In this document: piece after piece, positions 1-7,038 of the stretch
Layout: each line of letters opens with the position of its first letter
Position numbering within the stretch: position 1 is the stretch's first letter
Assembly (NCBI GenBank): GCA_017454075.1
Contig: JAFTDQ010000090.1
Span: 1 to 8,196, forward strand
Length of the DNA stretch: 8,196 nucleotides
Reading direction: 5' to 3'
From: Clostridia bacterium
GTDB lineage: Bacteria; Bacillota_A; Clostridia; Oscillospirales; CAG-272
Program-made: the position numbers and the translations under genes
The notes under the pieces: generated by a model
Told to the model about the DNA's origin: nothing
The model's database searches: none
Seen by the model: the letters and a program-made list of their open reading frames with translations, nothing else

Positions 1-104
1 AGGTTCAGCAGCTGCTCGGCCACCAGAACATTGACACGACAATGCACTACGCAATGGTAAACCAGGAAAACGTGAAGGTCTCACATAGGAAGTTCATCGG
101 ATAA
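1..104 (+). CDS. Tyrosine recombinase (integrase), C-terminal end only
   Basis: The frame read from base 3 gives 33 codons ending in TAA at 102-104. It begins VQQLLGHQNIDTTMHYAMVN, which is the end of the catalytic domain of XerC/XerD/phage-integrase enzymes: the LGH motif holds the active-site His (residue 7 of the visible part), and the Tyr in MHYAMV (residue 16, codon 48-50) is the expected DNA-attacking nucleophile. The rest of the gene lies left of the window, so size and subfamily cannot be judged. Its 3' end lies inside the open frame of the following hsdS fragment (open from base 76), so the two are physically interlocked. Recombinases next to hsdS genes commonly invert or exchange specificity segments; that role is inferred from context. 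An integrase of an unrelated mobile element is the alternative. Confidence 0.85.
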   Translation, partial: VQQLLGHQNIDTTMHYAMVNQENVKVSHRKFIG

Positions 105-123
105 CCTGTCGCAATTTATCGAG

Positions 124-762
124 ATGTTCGGAGAGCCTTATTCAAACTCAAAAGGGTATCCAGTTAGGAAGGTTGGAGACTTGTGCGATGTAACAAAGCT
201 TGCTGGGTTTGAATACACAAAATATATAAAGTACCAAGATGCAGGTGATGTCATAATGGTAAAAGGCCTTAATGTCAAGGAGAAGCATCTGAAGCTTGAC
301 GACTTGTCTTATATCGACGCAGATGTTTCTGATTCTTTACCGAGATCACAGCTCCATGAAGGAGATGTCGTTATGACGTACATAGGCATAAATCTGGGTG
401 ATGTCGCACTTGTTGATGGTAATAATAGATACCATTTGGCGCCAAATGTGGCGAAGATAAGCATAAAAGATCAGAATAGAGTGTTGCCAGAATTTATGGT
501 CAATCAAATTTACTACAGTAGAGATAAATTTACTCGGCAAGCGGGTAATACTGCTAAAGCAGTATTGAATATGGAGAAGATCAGAAACATTGAAGTATTC
601 GAGCCTGGTATGGATGAACAAATAGAGTTTATTAGCTTTGTTCATCAGAGCGATAAATCAAAAGATGTCTCTTCTCAAGCGACCAAACACCTGCAAAATA
701 TGATAAAATGCAAATGTAATAATTTCAGGAGGAATGGAAAATGTTCACTGAAGAAGCTATAG
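124..762 (+). CDS. hsdS: Type I restriction-modification specificity subunit HsdS, C-terminal half fragment
   Basis: HsdS recognises the bipartite DNA target of the type I methylase/nuclease complex. A full subunit has two target-recognition domains and usually about 400 residues; this frame has 212 and only one. Before the first ATG the frame is open back to base 76 and encodes DNLSQFIEMFGEP, the conserved segment that precedes the second recognition domain in intact HsdS. The ATG at 124 is thus the internal Met of the MFG motif, without a convincing ribosome binding site. Residues about 14-160 resemble a Methylase_S domain, with GDVVMTYIG near 80-88 and AVLNMEKIRNIEVFEPGMDEQ near 145-165; QSDKSK near 174-179 belongs to the C-terminal conserved region. 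The end overlaps hsdR by 22 bases. It is either a silent cassette that recombination can join to an expressed N-terminal half, or a half-size subunit that could dimerise. The region is richer in A+T than its neighbours. Confidence 0.8.
   Translation: MFGEPYSNSKGYPVRKVGDLCDVTKLAGFEYTKYIKYQDAGDVIMVKGLNVKEKHLKLDDLSYIDADVSDSLPRSQLHEGDVVMTYIGINLGDVALVDGNNRYHLAPNVAKISIKDQNRVLPEFMVNQIYYSRDKFTRQAGNTAKAVLNMEKIRNIEVFEPGMDEQIEFISFVHQSDKSKDVSSQATKHLQNMIKCKCNNFRRNGKCSLKKL
727..732 (+). promoter_or_regulatory. Ribosome binding site of hsdR
   Basis: AGGAGG lies 8 bases before the ATG at 741 and inside the 3' end of the hsdS frame. It fixes the hsdR start and lets hsdR be translated even when the hsdS fragment is not. 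Confidence 0.8.
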
Positions 763-3656
763 AAAAAATGATCATTGATACCCTTGTCAGCCAAGGATGG
801 GAATACATTCCTGCTGAACATCTGCCGCGCAATTACTCTGACGTTATGGTCGAGCCGATGGTCAGAGACGCGCTGATACGGCTGAATCCCGAAATAGCCG
901 CAAATCCGTCTTTTGCCGATGAAGTGATCATAAAACTCCGACCCTTGTTCATGCAGGCGAAATCGTCTGATCTTGTAACGATAAACGAAGAATTCAAAAG
1001 CCAGATTTTTGACAAAAACTCGTTCCCTTTCGGAAAGAATCATTCATTTGTTCCCGTGCGTTATTTCGGTATGGGCTCTCCGGAAGAAATGGCAAAGAAC
1101 AGATACGTTGTTACAAATCAATGGGTGTATCCGCAGGTTGAGGGTGGCAAGCGGCTTGATATCGTTCTGCTTATCAACGGATTTCCGGTTGTGATCGGCG
1201 AGATCAAGACAGCAACCCGCGAGGCAATTTCGTGGGTGGACGGCGCGGAGGATATTCTTGCTTATGAGAAAAGCATACCGGGTATGTTCGTATCAAACAT
1301 CTTCAACTTTGCTACCGAAGGGAAGCGGTTCCGCTATGGCTCTATCAACGCGGGGGTGACCCATTGGGGTCCGTGGCACGTCCCTGAAATCAAAACCGAA
1401 GGTACTCTTGCCGACGTTCAGCGCAGCGTAAGCGCGATGATCAGGCACGAAACCGTACTTGATATTTTCAGGTATTTTACGATCTTCTCTACCGACAAAA
1501 AGAACAGAAAGATCAAGATCGTTTGCCGCTATCAGCAATACGAAGGAGCAAACGCTATCGTTGAGCGCGTGAAAACAGGCAAGCCGAAAAAAGGGTTGAT
1601 CTGGCATTTTCAGGGGAGCGGCAAATCCTATCTTATGGTTTTTGCGGCACAGAAACTCCGTATGACAAGCGAGTTGAACAACGCCACCATTATCGTTGTA
1701 CTTGACCGCGTTGATCTTGAAAAGCAAATTCATGCTACGTTCAGCCAGTCTAAGGTGCCGAATATTGAGATTGCGGAAAGCAAAGCAGACCTGAAAGAAA
1801 AGCTTGTCGGAGACGTCAGAAAAATCATTATTACGACGATTTTTCTGTTTGACCAGATCGACGGTATGTTGAACCCGAGAGATAATATCATCCTTATGGT
1901 CGATGAAGCTCACCGCACGCAAGAAGGAAACCTCGGAGCCAATATGCGCAAGGCGCTTCCCAACGCGTTTTTCTTCGGACTGACCGGTACACCGATCAAT
2001 CACCTCGATCATAATACCTTTGCCACTTTCGGAGCAACCGAAGATGCAGCCGGGTATATGAGCAAATATTCTTTCTCGGATTCCATTCGGGACGGCGCCA
2101 CGCTTTCACTGAACTTTGAAACCGTGCCGTTAGAGTTGCGGGTCGATCAAGAAACAATAGATGAGGAATTTGACCGTCTGACCGAAGATATCACCGAAGA
2201 GCAGAAAAGCAATCTTGCCCGTCGGGTCAGGACGGAGGCCCTTATCAAAGCCCCGGACCGCATAGAAAAAGTTTGCCAGCATATCTATGATCATTATCGG
2301 TCAAAAGTTGAACCCAACGGTTTCAAAGGTATGGTCGTATGCTATGACCGGGAAAGCTGCGTCTTGTATAAAGAGCAGCTCGACAAATTGTTTGACAGCC
2401 CTTACTATACCGAAATCGTCATGGATACGAATAACGATAAGGAAAACCGCTATATTGCATATCGCAGGTCTCCCGACGAAGAACAGCGGCTTCTCGATAA
2501 ATTCAGAGATCCGCGCGTCCCGTTGAAGCTTTTGATCGTGACTTCCAAACTGCTTACGGGCTTTGATGCGCCGATCCTTCAGGTTATGTATCTGGACAAG
2601 CCAATGAAGGATCACACACTTTTACAGGCCATCTGCCGTACAAATCGCGTTTACGGCGAAAAATCCAACGGCTTGATCGTTGATTATATCGGTATTTTCG
2701 ATAAATTTGCTCGTGCTTTGAACTTTGATGAAGAGAGCATGAGAAATGTGATCAAAAATATAGACGGCGTTAAGGAAAAAGTTCCCGAACTGATCGAGAA
2801 ATGCCTGAAGTATTTCTGCGGAGTAGACAGAACGGATTCTTCGTGGGAAGGACTTGCCGCCGCGCAGCAATGTCTCCCCAATGACGAAATGCGTGATAAA
2901 TTCGGTGCAGATTATCGCGTTCTTCATCGGATTTGGAATATTGTTTCGCCGGATCCGTGCCTCACTCCGTATAAATTCGATTATAAATGGCTGTCCCTGG
3001 TCTATGAATCTGTCAGACCTTCCGATGACACCGGCCATTTGATCTGGAGCACACTTGGTCCCAAAACCATTGAACTTGTTCAGGAAAACATAACCGCTAT
3101 CGGCATTCACGGCGACGTGGACGTTCTCGAAGCTGACGCCGACCTGATTGAGCAGTTCATCAATGATAAAGAAAGAAGCGAAAAAGCAGCGAAGAAAATC
3201 GAAATCAACCTGGATGCCATTATTAAAGGACGCATCGACGATCCTGTATTCGTTTCGCTTGGCGAGCGTTTGGAACAGCTTCGCAAGCTCCACGAGCAAG
3301 GTCTCTTAAACGGCGTAGAGTTCCTGAAGAAGCTGCTCGACCTTGCAAAAGACACCGCTGCGGCTGTACGCAAAGCACAATCTGAGGCGCCTGTTCTTTC
3401 GCAGGAAGAAAAGGGGAAAGCGGCGCTTACGGAACTGTTTAAGAGTGTAAAAAATCGTAGCACACCTATCATCGTTGAAAGAATCGTAAACGAAATTGAC
3501 GAAATCGTAAAAATCGTGCGGTTTCCGGGATGGCAGGATACCGATCAGGGCCGTAAGGATGTTGAAAAAGCGCTCAGAACGGTCTTTATTAAAAAGCGCA
3601 TGCTTGATAACGAACTGTTTGAAAAAGCGTACGGATACGTTGAACAATACTATTGA
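741..3656 (+). CDS. hsdR: Type I restriction enzyme motor/nuclease subunit HsdR
   Basis: HsdR is the ATP-driven DNA translocase and endonuclease of a type I restriction complex; it needs HsdM and HsdS as partners. The 971-residue protein is close to family size. The N-terminal nuclease domain (about 1-230) has a PD-(D/E)XK signature: Asp140 in RLDIVLL and Glu154/Lys156 in GEIKT. The superfamily 2 helicase core follows: Walker A QGSGKS at 291-296, DEAH box at 388-391, GLTGTP at 413-418, LLTGFDAP at 604-611 and QAICRTNR at 629-636. The helical C-terminus ends in a segment around RFPGWQ (about 926-931) resembling the C-terminal domain of T1RH-like HsdR proteins. No frameshift or missing catalytic residue is visible, so it looks functional. 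It starts inside the end of the hsdS frame. No hsdM is seen; it should lie to the left, before the recombinase. A terminator follows about 115 bases after the stop. Confidence 0.96.
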   Translation: MFTEEAIEKMIIDTLVSQGWEYIPAEHLPRNYSDVMVEPMVRDALIRLNPEIAANPSFADEVIIKLRPLFMQAKSSDLVTINEEFKSQIFDKNSFPFGKNHSFVPVRYFGMGSPEEMAKNRYVVTNQWVYPQVEGGKRLDIVLLINGFPVVIGEIKTATREAISWVDGAEDILAYEKSIPGMFVSNIFNFATEGKRFRYGSINAGVTHWGPWHVPEIKTEGTLADVQRSVSAMIRHETVLDIFRYFTIFSTDKKNRKIKIVCRYQQYEGANAIVERVKTGKPKKGLIWHFQGSGKSYLMVFAAQKLRMTSELNNATIIVVLDRVDLEKQIHATFSQSKVPNIEIAESKADLKEKLVGDVRKIIITTIFLFDQIDGMLNPRDNIILMVDEAHRTQEGNLGANMRKALPNAFFFGLTGTPINHLDHNTFATFGATEDAAGYMSKYSFSDSIRDGATLSLNFETVPLELRVDQETIDEEFDRLTEDITEEQKSNLARRVRTEALIKAPDRIEKVCQHIYDHYRSKVEPNGFKGMVVCYDRESCVLYKEQLDKLFDSPYYTEIVMDTNNDKENRYIAYRRSPDEEQRLLDKFRDPRVPLKLLIVTSKLLTGFDAPILQVMYLDKPMKDHTLLQAICRTNRVYGEKSNGLIVDYIGIFDKFARALNFDEESMRNVIKNIDGVKEKVPELIEKCLKYFCGVDRTDSSWEGLAAAQQCLPNDEMRDKFGADYRVLHRIWNIVSPDPCLTPYKFDYKWLSLVYESVRPSDDTGHLIWSTLGPKTIELVQENITAIGIHGDVDVLEADADLIEQFINDKERSEKAAKKIEINLDAIIKGRIDDPVFVSLGERLEQLRKLHEQGLLNGVEFLKKLLDLAKDTAAAVRKAQSEAPVLSQEEKGKAALTELFKSVKNRSTPIIVERIVNEIDEIVKIVRFPGWQDTDQGRKDVEKALRTVFIKKRMLDNELFEKAYGYVEQYY

Positions 3657-3768
3657 TAATTGCATGATATCCGTTTGACTCGCACGCCGGAAAATGATAT
3701 GTCAGAAATTAGGCGAAGGAAAATCTATGCCGGATATTGCGACCGCTACGACCGAAAGCGAAAAAAAG

Positions 3769-3810
3769 TCCCCGAACGTTATTTCAAACGTTCGGGGATC
3801 TCTTTTTATT
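3769..3810. terminator. Bidirectional intrinsic terminator between convergent genes
   Basis: A perfect 11-bp stem, CCCCGAACGTT at 3770-3780 and AACGTTCGGGG at 3787-3797, closes a six-base loop. On the + strand it is followed by TCTTTTTATTTTT, which can stop transcription leaving hsdR. On the - strand it is followed by a seven-T run (complement of the A run at 3761-3767), which can stop the alpha/beta-hydrolase transcript ending at 3806. The 113 bases between the hsdR stop and this stem hold no gene I can support. Confidence 0.9.
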
Positions 3811-4756
3811 TTTCGACCGTACTGCCGAGTCCGATGGCGGACAGGAACGAGAGCATCTCGCAAAGATACCTTTCTCTTCCCTCAAAATAGCTCATACCGT
3901 GTCCCGCGCGCGGGAACGTGACGAGTTTTTTGTTCTCCGCGGCGCAGCAGCGGCAGTTCTCCTCGCTCATTTCGCACGGGACGAAACGGTCGTCCTCTCC
4001 GTGTATCAGCAAAACGGGGATCCTACAGCGCGTCAGAGCGTCGGAAGCGGACGCAGAGCCGACGTCGAACCCGCCGAAGATCATCCCTCCGAGCCGGACG
4101 GCGGCGTACGCGGGTCCTACGGGATATCCCCGGTCCCGGATCACCTTTTTCAGTATCTCCTTCGGAGATGAATAACCGCAATCCGCCATTATCCCCTTCA
4201 CGTTTTCAGGGAGATCAAGCCCCGACGCCATCAGTACCGACGCGGCGCCCATGGACATCCCGACGAGAACGATCTTTACGCCGGGGCCCTCCCGTTCGGT
4301 CGCGTACCCGATCCAGGAAAGGACGTCCCGCCGTTCTTTGATCCCGAGCGTCAGGCATCTCCCGCCGCTTTTTCCGTGAGCGCGCTGATCCGGCACGAGC
4401 ACGTTATAACCGTTCTTCAGCGCGAACGGAAGGGCGACGCAGAAATCGAGCCCTCCCGCGCTCCTGTAGCCGTGCATCATTATCTGCACGGGCGCGCCCG
4501 GAGACGAACGATAATACTTTCCGTAAAGCGAAACGCCGTCGAAAGCGCGGATCACGACCTCTTCGTACGGGATCGACCGGGCTTTTTCGACAAGGCCTTC
4601 GATCTCGCCTTTGTACGGAGCGCACTGGTCGGTGTCCGGAAGCCCGAACAGATCCGTTTTCGAAGGAACGGCAAAGGCGATACGGTAGCAGACGTATAAG
4701 ACGGCAAATACCGCCGAAAGCACAAGCGCGACTGAGGCGACAATTATCAGGACCAT
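3806..4756 (-). CDS. Membrane-anchored alpha/beta hydrolase
   Basis: A 316-residue alpha/beta-hydrolase-fold protein of the BAAT/prolyl-oligopeptidase-like kind with one N-terminal hydrophobic segment (about 2-29: IIVASVALVLSAVFAVLYV), so it is probably tethered to the membrane with the catalytic domain outside. The oxyanion region is MMHGYRSAGG (93-102). The nucleophile elbow GMSMG puts the catalytic Ser at 168, HGEDDRFVP gives Asp256, and AGHGMSY gives His286, so the triad is complete. The substrate cannot be read from sequence; an esterase or peptidase is possible. The start is the ATG at 4754-4756, because GAGGAG lies 8 bases upstream. The frame is open 32 codons further, but that extension would run into the preceding glycosidase gene. 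It lies 58 bases behind that gene, same strand, no terminator between, so they are likely co-transcribed. A role in deacylating glycans freed by the partner is possible but unproven. Confidence 0.9.
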   Translation of the reverse strand: MVLIIVASVALVLSAVFAVLYVCYRIAFAVPSKTDLFGLPDTDQCAPYKGEIEGLVEKARSIPYEEVVIRAFDGVSLYGKYYRSSPGAPVQIMMHGYRSAGGLDFCVALPFALKNGYNVLVPDQRAHGKSGGRCLTLGIKERRDVLSWIGYATEREGPGVKIVLVGMSMGAASVLMASGLDLPENVKGIMADCGYSSPKEILKKVIRDRGYPVGPAYAAVRLGGMIFGGFDVGSASASDALTRCRIPVLLIHGEDDRFVPCEMSEENCRCCAAENKKLVTFPRAGHGMSYFEGRERYLCEMLSFLSAIGLGSTVEK

Positions 4757-4764
4757 TTTATTCT

Positions 4765-4770
4765 CTCCTC
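4765..4770 (-). promoter_or_regulatory. Ribosome binding site deciding the alpha/beta-hydrolase start
   Basis: On the - strand GAGGAG is followed by 8 bases and then ATG (4756-4754). It supports the 316-residue form over a form extended by 32 residues. Confidence 0.75.
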
Positions 4771-4814
4771 GCGATGAACCGGGTCGATCCGGTAAAACCG
4801 CCGTTTTTTTCAGT

Positions 4815-6788
4815 TTAAGGCTTAGCCCACACGACGGAGCCTCCCACCTCACTCAGCCTTATGAATATCGGCATCGCGCCGCGCCCGTCGGGACCGATCA
4901 TCGACGCGTCCCAGATGTTCGGCGCGTGGACCGTCAGATACAGCTCGCCGTCGGCGGCGCGGAAGATCATCCCGTGGCCCCCGTCGTATATTCCGGTGAG
5001 CGTCAGCGAATAGATCGGGGACTCCTCGTGGGTCCAGTTCCCCGTAATCTCGCCGTTATCGGAACGCGCGATGCCGACCGCGTAACCGCAGCCGTCGAGG
5101 CCCGACCATATGGCGATCAGACCGCCGTCTTCGAGCCGCCACAGATACGGTCCCTCGCACAGACCCTCACGGGCGGGAGTCGACCACGGCGAATCCTCGA
5201 CCGTGAACAGGGTCACGGGTTCCGTTATCAGTTTTTTGAGATCGCCGGACAGACGCGCGGCGCAGATACTGCCGACGCCGTTCACCTCGGGACTGGTGTA
5301 TTCGTGGCAGAAAACGAGCCACGGATCGCCGTTTTTGTCGACGTAAAACGAAGCGTCGATGCAGTCCTTGTCGCGGGGAGTTATCAGGCCTTCGGACCAG
5401 AGCCTGAACGGTCCATCCGGGCTGTCCGACGAGAATATCGCCACTCCGTCAAGTTCGGAGCCCGCGGGTACGTACGACGTGAACATCCAGTACCGCCCGT
5501 TATATTTGTATACCTCGGGCGCCCAATAGTCCGTCTTGAAATCAGCGGGGTACTCAACGACCGGGTAAGGACCCTCCCACGGTCCCGACAGATCTCCGGT
5601 CGTGTTTTTATACATGATCCATCCCGTGCCGTACATATACGAGACTCCGTCTTCGACCAGGACGAACGGATCGCGCAGCTGTCTGATCCCGCTTTCAATG
5701 AGCGTGTAGTCGCCTTCCCCGTAAACGGGAGGTGCGGTCGCCGAATAATCGAGATCCTTCGGCACTCTCAGCTCGCCGTTTTTCATAAAGTTTGAGACGA
5801 GATAATCCACGGCGTTGCCGTATGAAAAATAATTAGCGTATCCGAGAACGAGCGATTCGCCCTTTTCGTCCGAGATCACCCGTATCCTGAACTCCATGCC
5901 GCCGATCCCGTCGCAGAGTTCGACCGATTCCGGTCGGTTGCACGCAAGGACGATCTCCTTTTTCCTTCGCGGAAGGACGTCGCCGTGCGGGTGGATATCA
6001 TATCCCGTCCCGTCCTTTATCACGCCGATGAAGTCCTCAACGTACGCTTCGTACCGTTTGTGACCCGTTATTTCGAAATCCGGATCGAAGATCAGGATCG
6101 CTTTCGTGTTTTTGTATTCCGAGGCCAGCAGGACCGTCTTCCCGGCGACATCGAGGGAACGGCTGAGACGCACGAACACCGTCGCGACCTCCGCTCTCGT
6201 CGCGGGAGCGGACGGGATCATCGATCCGTCTTCATAACCTTTGAGAAGTCCTGCTGTCCGCATCTCCTCGGCCGCGCCCGAAAACCAGTCGTCAAAAGCG
6301 TCCGCGTCGGAAAACACGTCGGTTTGAGGATCGGCGGGGAGATCGGCGCCCTTCCCGTCGACGTACCTTTTTATCATCGCGGACAGTTCGGCGCGCGTCA
6401 CGTCGGCGTCGGGTCTGACCGTGCCGTCGGGATAGCCCTTGAGGATCCCTGAAAACGCCGCCCAGCCGACGTATTCGCGGTACCACGATCCCTCCGCCGC
6501 GTCGGTGAACGCGGCGGCGTACAGCCCGTATTCCGAAACGTCCGTTCCGTCGAGACGCGACAGCATCGCGGCGACCTCGGCGCGCGTCACGTTGTCGTCG
6601 GGCGCGAAGACGGTACCGCTCTTTCCTTTTACGAGACCCGCCTCATACGCGTCGGCGACCGTTTCGTAATACCACGCGTCCTCCGGCACGTCGGAAAACG
6701 GAAGGCGCGCGGACTCCGACGAGACGGCGACCGCGAAAACGAGCGTCAAAACAATACACGTTATTGCAAATAAAAGCGGTTTCTTCAT
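4815..6788 (-). CDS. Secreted SLH-anchored GH43-family glycoside hydrolase
   Basis: A 657-residue exported enzyme. Residues 1-27 (MKKPLLFAITCIVLTLVFAV...) form a signal peptide. Three SLH repeats follow at about 30-80, 92-142 and 157-208; such repeats hold proteins on secondary cell-wall polymer. Residues about 217-338 resemble the non-catalytic second domain of GH67/GH20-type enzymes (EIVLACNRPES, EFRIRVI, GNAVDYLVSNF). The five-bladed-propeller catalytic domain begins near 360: base Asp373 in RDPFV, DYWAPEVY near 420-427, pKa-tuning Asp478 in CIDASFY, acid Glu545 in EGPYLW, and His605 in GGHGM where GH43 enzymes place a central metal. Arabinofuranosidase, xylosidase or arabinanase activity is likely but cannot be separated by eye. 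The ATG at 6786-6788 has AGAGGG 8 bases upstream; an in-frame TTG two codons earlier is too close to it. It heads an operon with the alpha/beta hydrolase. Confidence 0.92.
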   Translation of the reverse strand: MKKPLLFAITCIVLTLVFAVAVSSESARLPFSDVPEDAWYYETVADAYEAGLVKGKSGTVFAPDDNVTRAEVAAMLSRLDGTDVSEYGLYAAAFTDAAEGSWYREYVGWAAFSGILKGYPDGTVRPDADVTRAELSAMIKRYVDGKGADLPADPQTDVFSDADAFDDWFSGAAEEMRTAGLLKGYEDGSMIPSAPATRAEVATVFVRLSRSLDVAGKTVLLASEYKNTKAILIFDPDFEITGHKRYEAYVEDFIGVIKDGTGYDIHPHGDVLPRRKKEIVLACNRPESVELCDGIGGMEFRIRVISDEKGESLVLGYANYFSYGNAVDYLVSNFMKNGELRVPKDLDYSATAPPVYGEGDYTLIESGIRQLRDPFVLVEDGVSYMYGTGWIMYKNTTGDLSGPWEGPYPVVEYPADFKTDYWAPEVYKYNGRYWMFTSYVPAGSELDGVAIFSSDSPDGPFRLWSEGLITPRDKDCIDASFYVDKNGDPWLVFCHEYTSPEVNGVGSICAARLSGDLKKLITEPVTLFTVEDSPWSTPAREGLCEGPYLWRLEDGGLIAIWSGLDGCGYAVGIARSDNGEITGNWTHEESPIYSLTLTGIYDGGHGMIFRAADGELYLTVHAPNIWDASMIGPDGRGAMPIFIRLSEVGGSVVWAKP

Positions 6789-6796
6789 CGGCAATA

Positions 6797-6802
6797 CCCT
6801 CT
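6797..6802 (-). promoter_or_regulatory. Ribosome binding site deciding the GH43 start
   Basis: AGAGGG on the - strand lies 8 bases before the ATG at 6788-6786, but only 2 bases before the alternative TTG at 6794-6792, so the ATG is preferred. Confidence 0.65.
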
Positions 6803-6821
6803 GCTAATAATTGTCGGTTCC

Positions 6822-6850
6822 ATTATAATTCAACCGGATGGAAAATTCAA
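6822..6850 (-). promoter_or_regulatory. Sigma-A type promoter of the GH43/hydrolase operon
   Basis: Read on the - strand, TTGAAT (6850-6845) and a perfect TATAAT (6827-6822) are 17 bases apart. Transcription would begin near 6815, giving a leader of roughly 27 bases to the ATG at 6788. The -35 box touches the foot of hairpin H0 of the array upstream, so array structure could affect promoter use. Confidence 0.75.
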
Positions 6851-6882
6851 GCGTCAGGCTGCTCAGCCGCAGCCCGACGCTT
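6849..6882 (-). terminator. Stem-loop H0 at the left edge of the hairpin array; possible terminator
   Basis: Arms AAGCGTCAGGCTGC (6849-6862) and GCAGCCCGACGCTT (6869-6882) pair over 14 positions around a six-base loop. The single mismatch (A·C on the + strand) becomes a G·U wobble in - strand RNA, so the fold is best on the strand of the flanking genes. The bases that follow on the - strand are TTGAATTTT (the first two still in the stem), a weak T tract, so it may end the transcript coming from the DUF551-like gene just before the next promoter. Confidence 0.45.
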
Positions 6883-6886
6883 TCAA

Positions 6887-6992
6887 ATGATATAGCTCCG
6901 CTTCGCGGAGCAATGATATACTCCTTCGGAGCATGATATACCGCGCTCCGCGCGGCATGATATACGGCTCTGCGTTTTTCGCAGAGCCGTAT
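6887..6992 (-). repeat. Left arm of the array: four hairpin-TATATCAT units (H1-H4)
   Basis: Hairpins are H1 6895-6911 (7-bp stem GCTCCGC), H2 6921-6931 (CTCC stem), H3 6941-6955 (CCGCGC stem) and H4 6962-6992 (13-bp stem ATACGGCTCTGCG, loop of five T on the + strand). Read on the - strand the loops of H1, H2 and H3 are GAA, GAA and GGA, each closed by C-G, so they are cGNAg triloops. Linker start-to-start distances are 26, 20 and 24 bases. Confidence 0.8.
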
Positions 6993-6998
6993 TACGGT

Positions 6999-7032
6999 AA
7001 GGATCCCGGACGGTATGACCGCCGGGATCCTT
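6999..7032. repeat. Central hairpin H5 of the array
   Basis: AAGGATCCCGG (6999-7009) pairs perfectly with CCGGGATCCTT (7022-7032). After a bulged A at 7010 the inner CGGT/ACCG continues the stem to an ATG triloop at 7015-7017. It is the longest-branched hairpin and sits at the point where linker orientation flips. It resembles a terminator stem, but neither strand has a strong T run after it. Confidence 0.75.
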
Positions 7033-7038
7033 TCATTA

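Noticed and set aside
1293..2012. Minus-strand frame of 239 codons inside hsdR
   Set aside because: Fully covered by the well-supported hsdR gene with intact helicase motifs on the other strand; no family resemblance.
3770..3797. LexA box inside the GAAC/GTTC-containing palindrome
   Set aside because: The half-sites are too far apart for GAAC-N4-GTTC, and the flanking T runs make it a terminator.
3660..4171. Overlapping + strand frames just after hsdR
   Set aside because: They read through the intrinsic terminator at 3770-3797 and into the antisense of the alpha/beta hydrolase; products look random.
4757..4814. Terminator between the GH43 gene and the alpha/beta hydrolase
   Set aside because: Only a 5-bp ACCGG/CCGGT stem is present and no T run follows it on the - strand, so the genes are better seen as one operon.
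4926..5795. Long + strand frame of 289 codons
   Set aside because: It lies antisense inside the GH43-like gene, has arginine-rich, low-complexity composition and no motif or ribosome binding site; a shadow of G+C-rich codon use.
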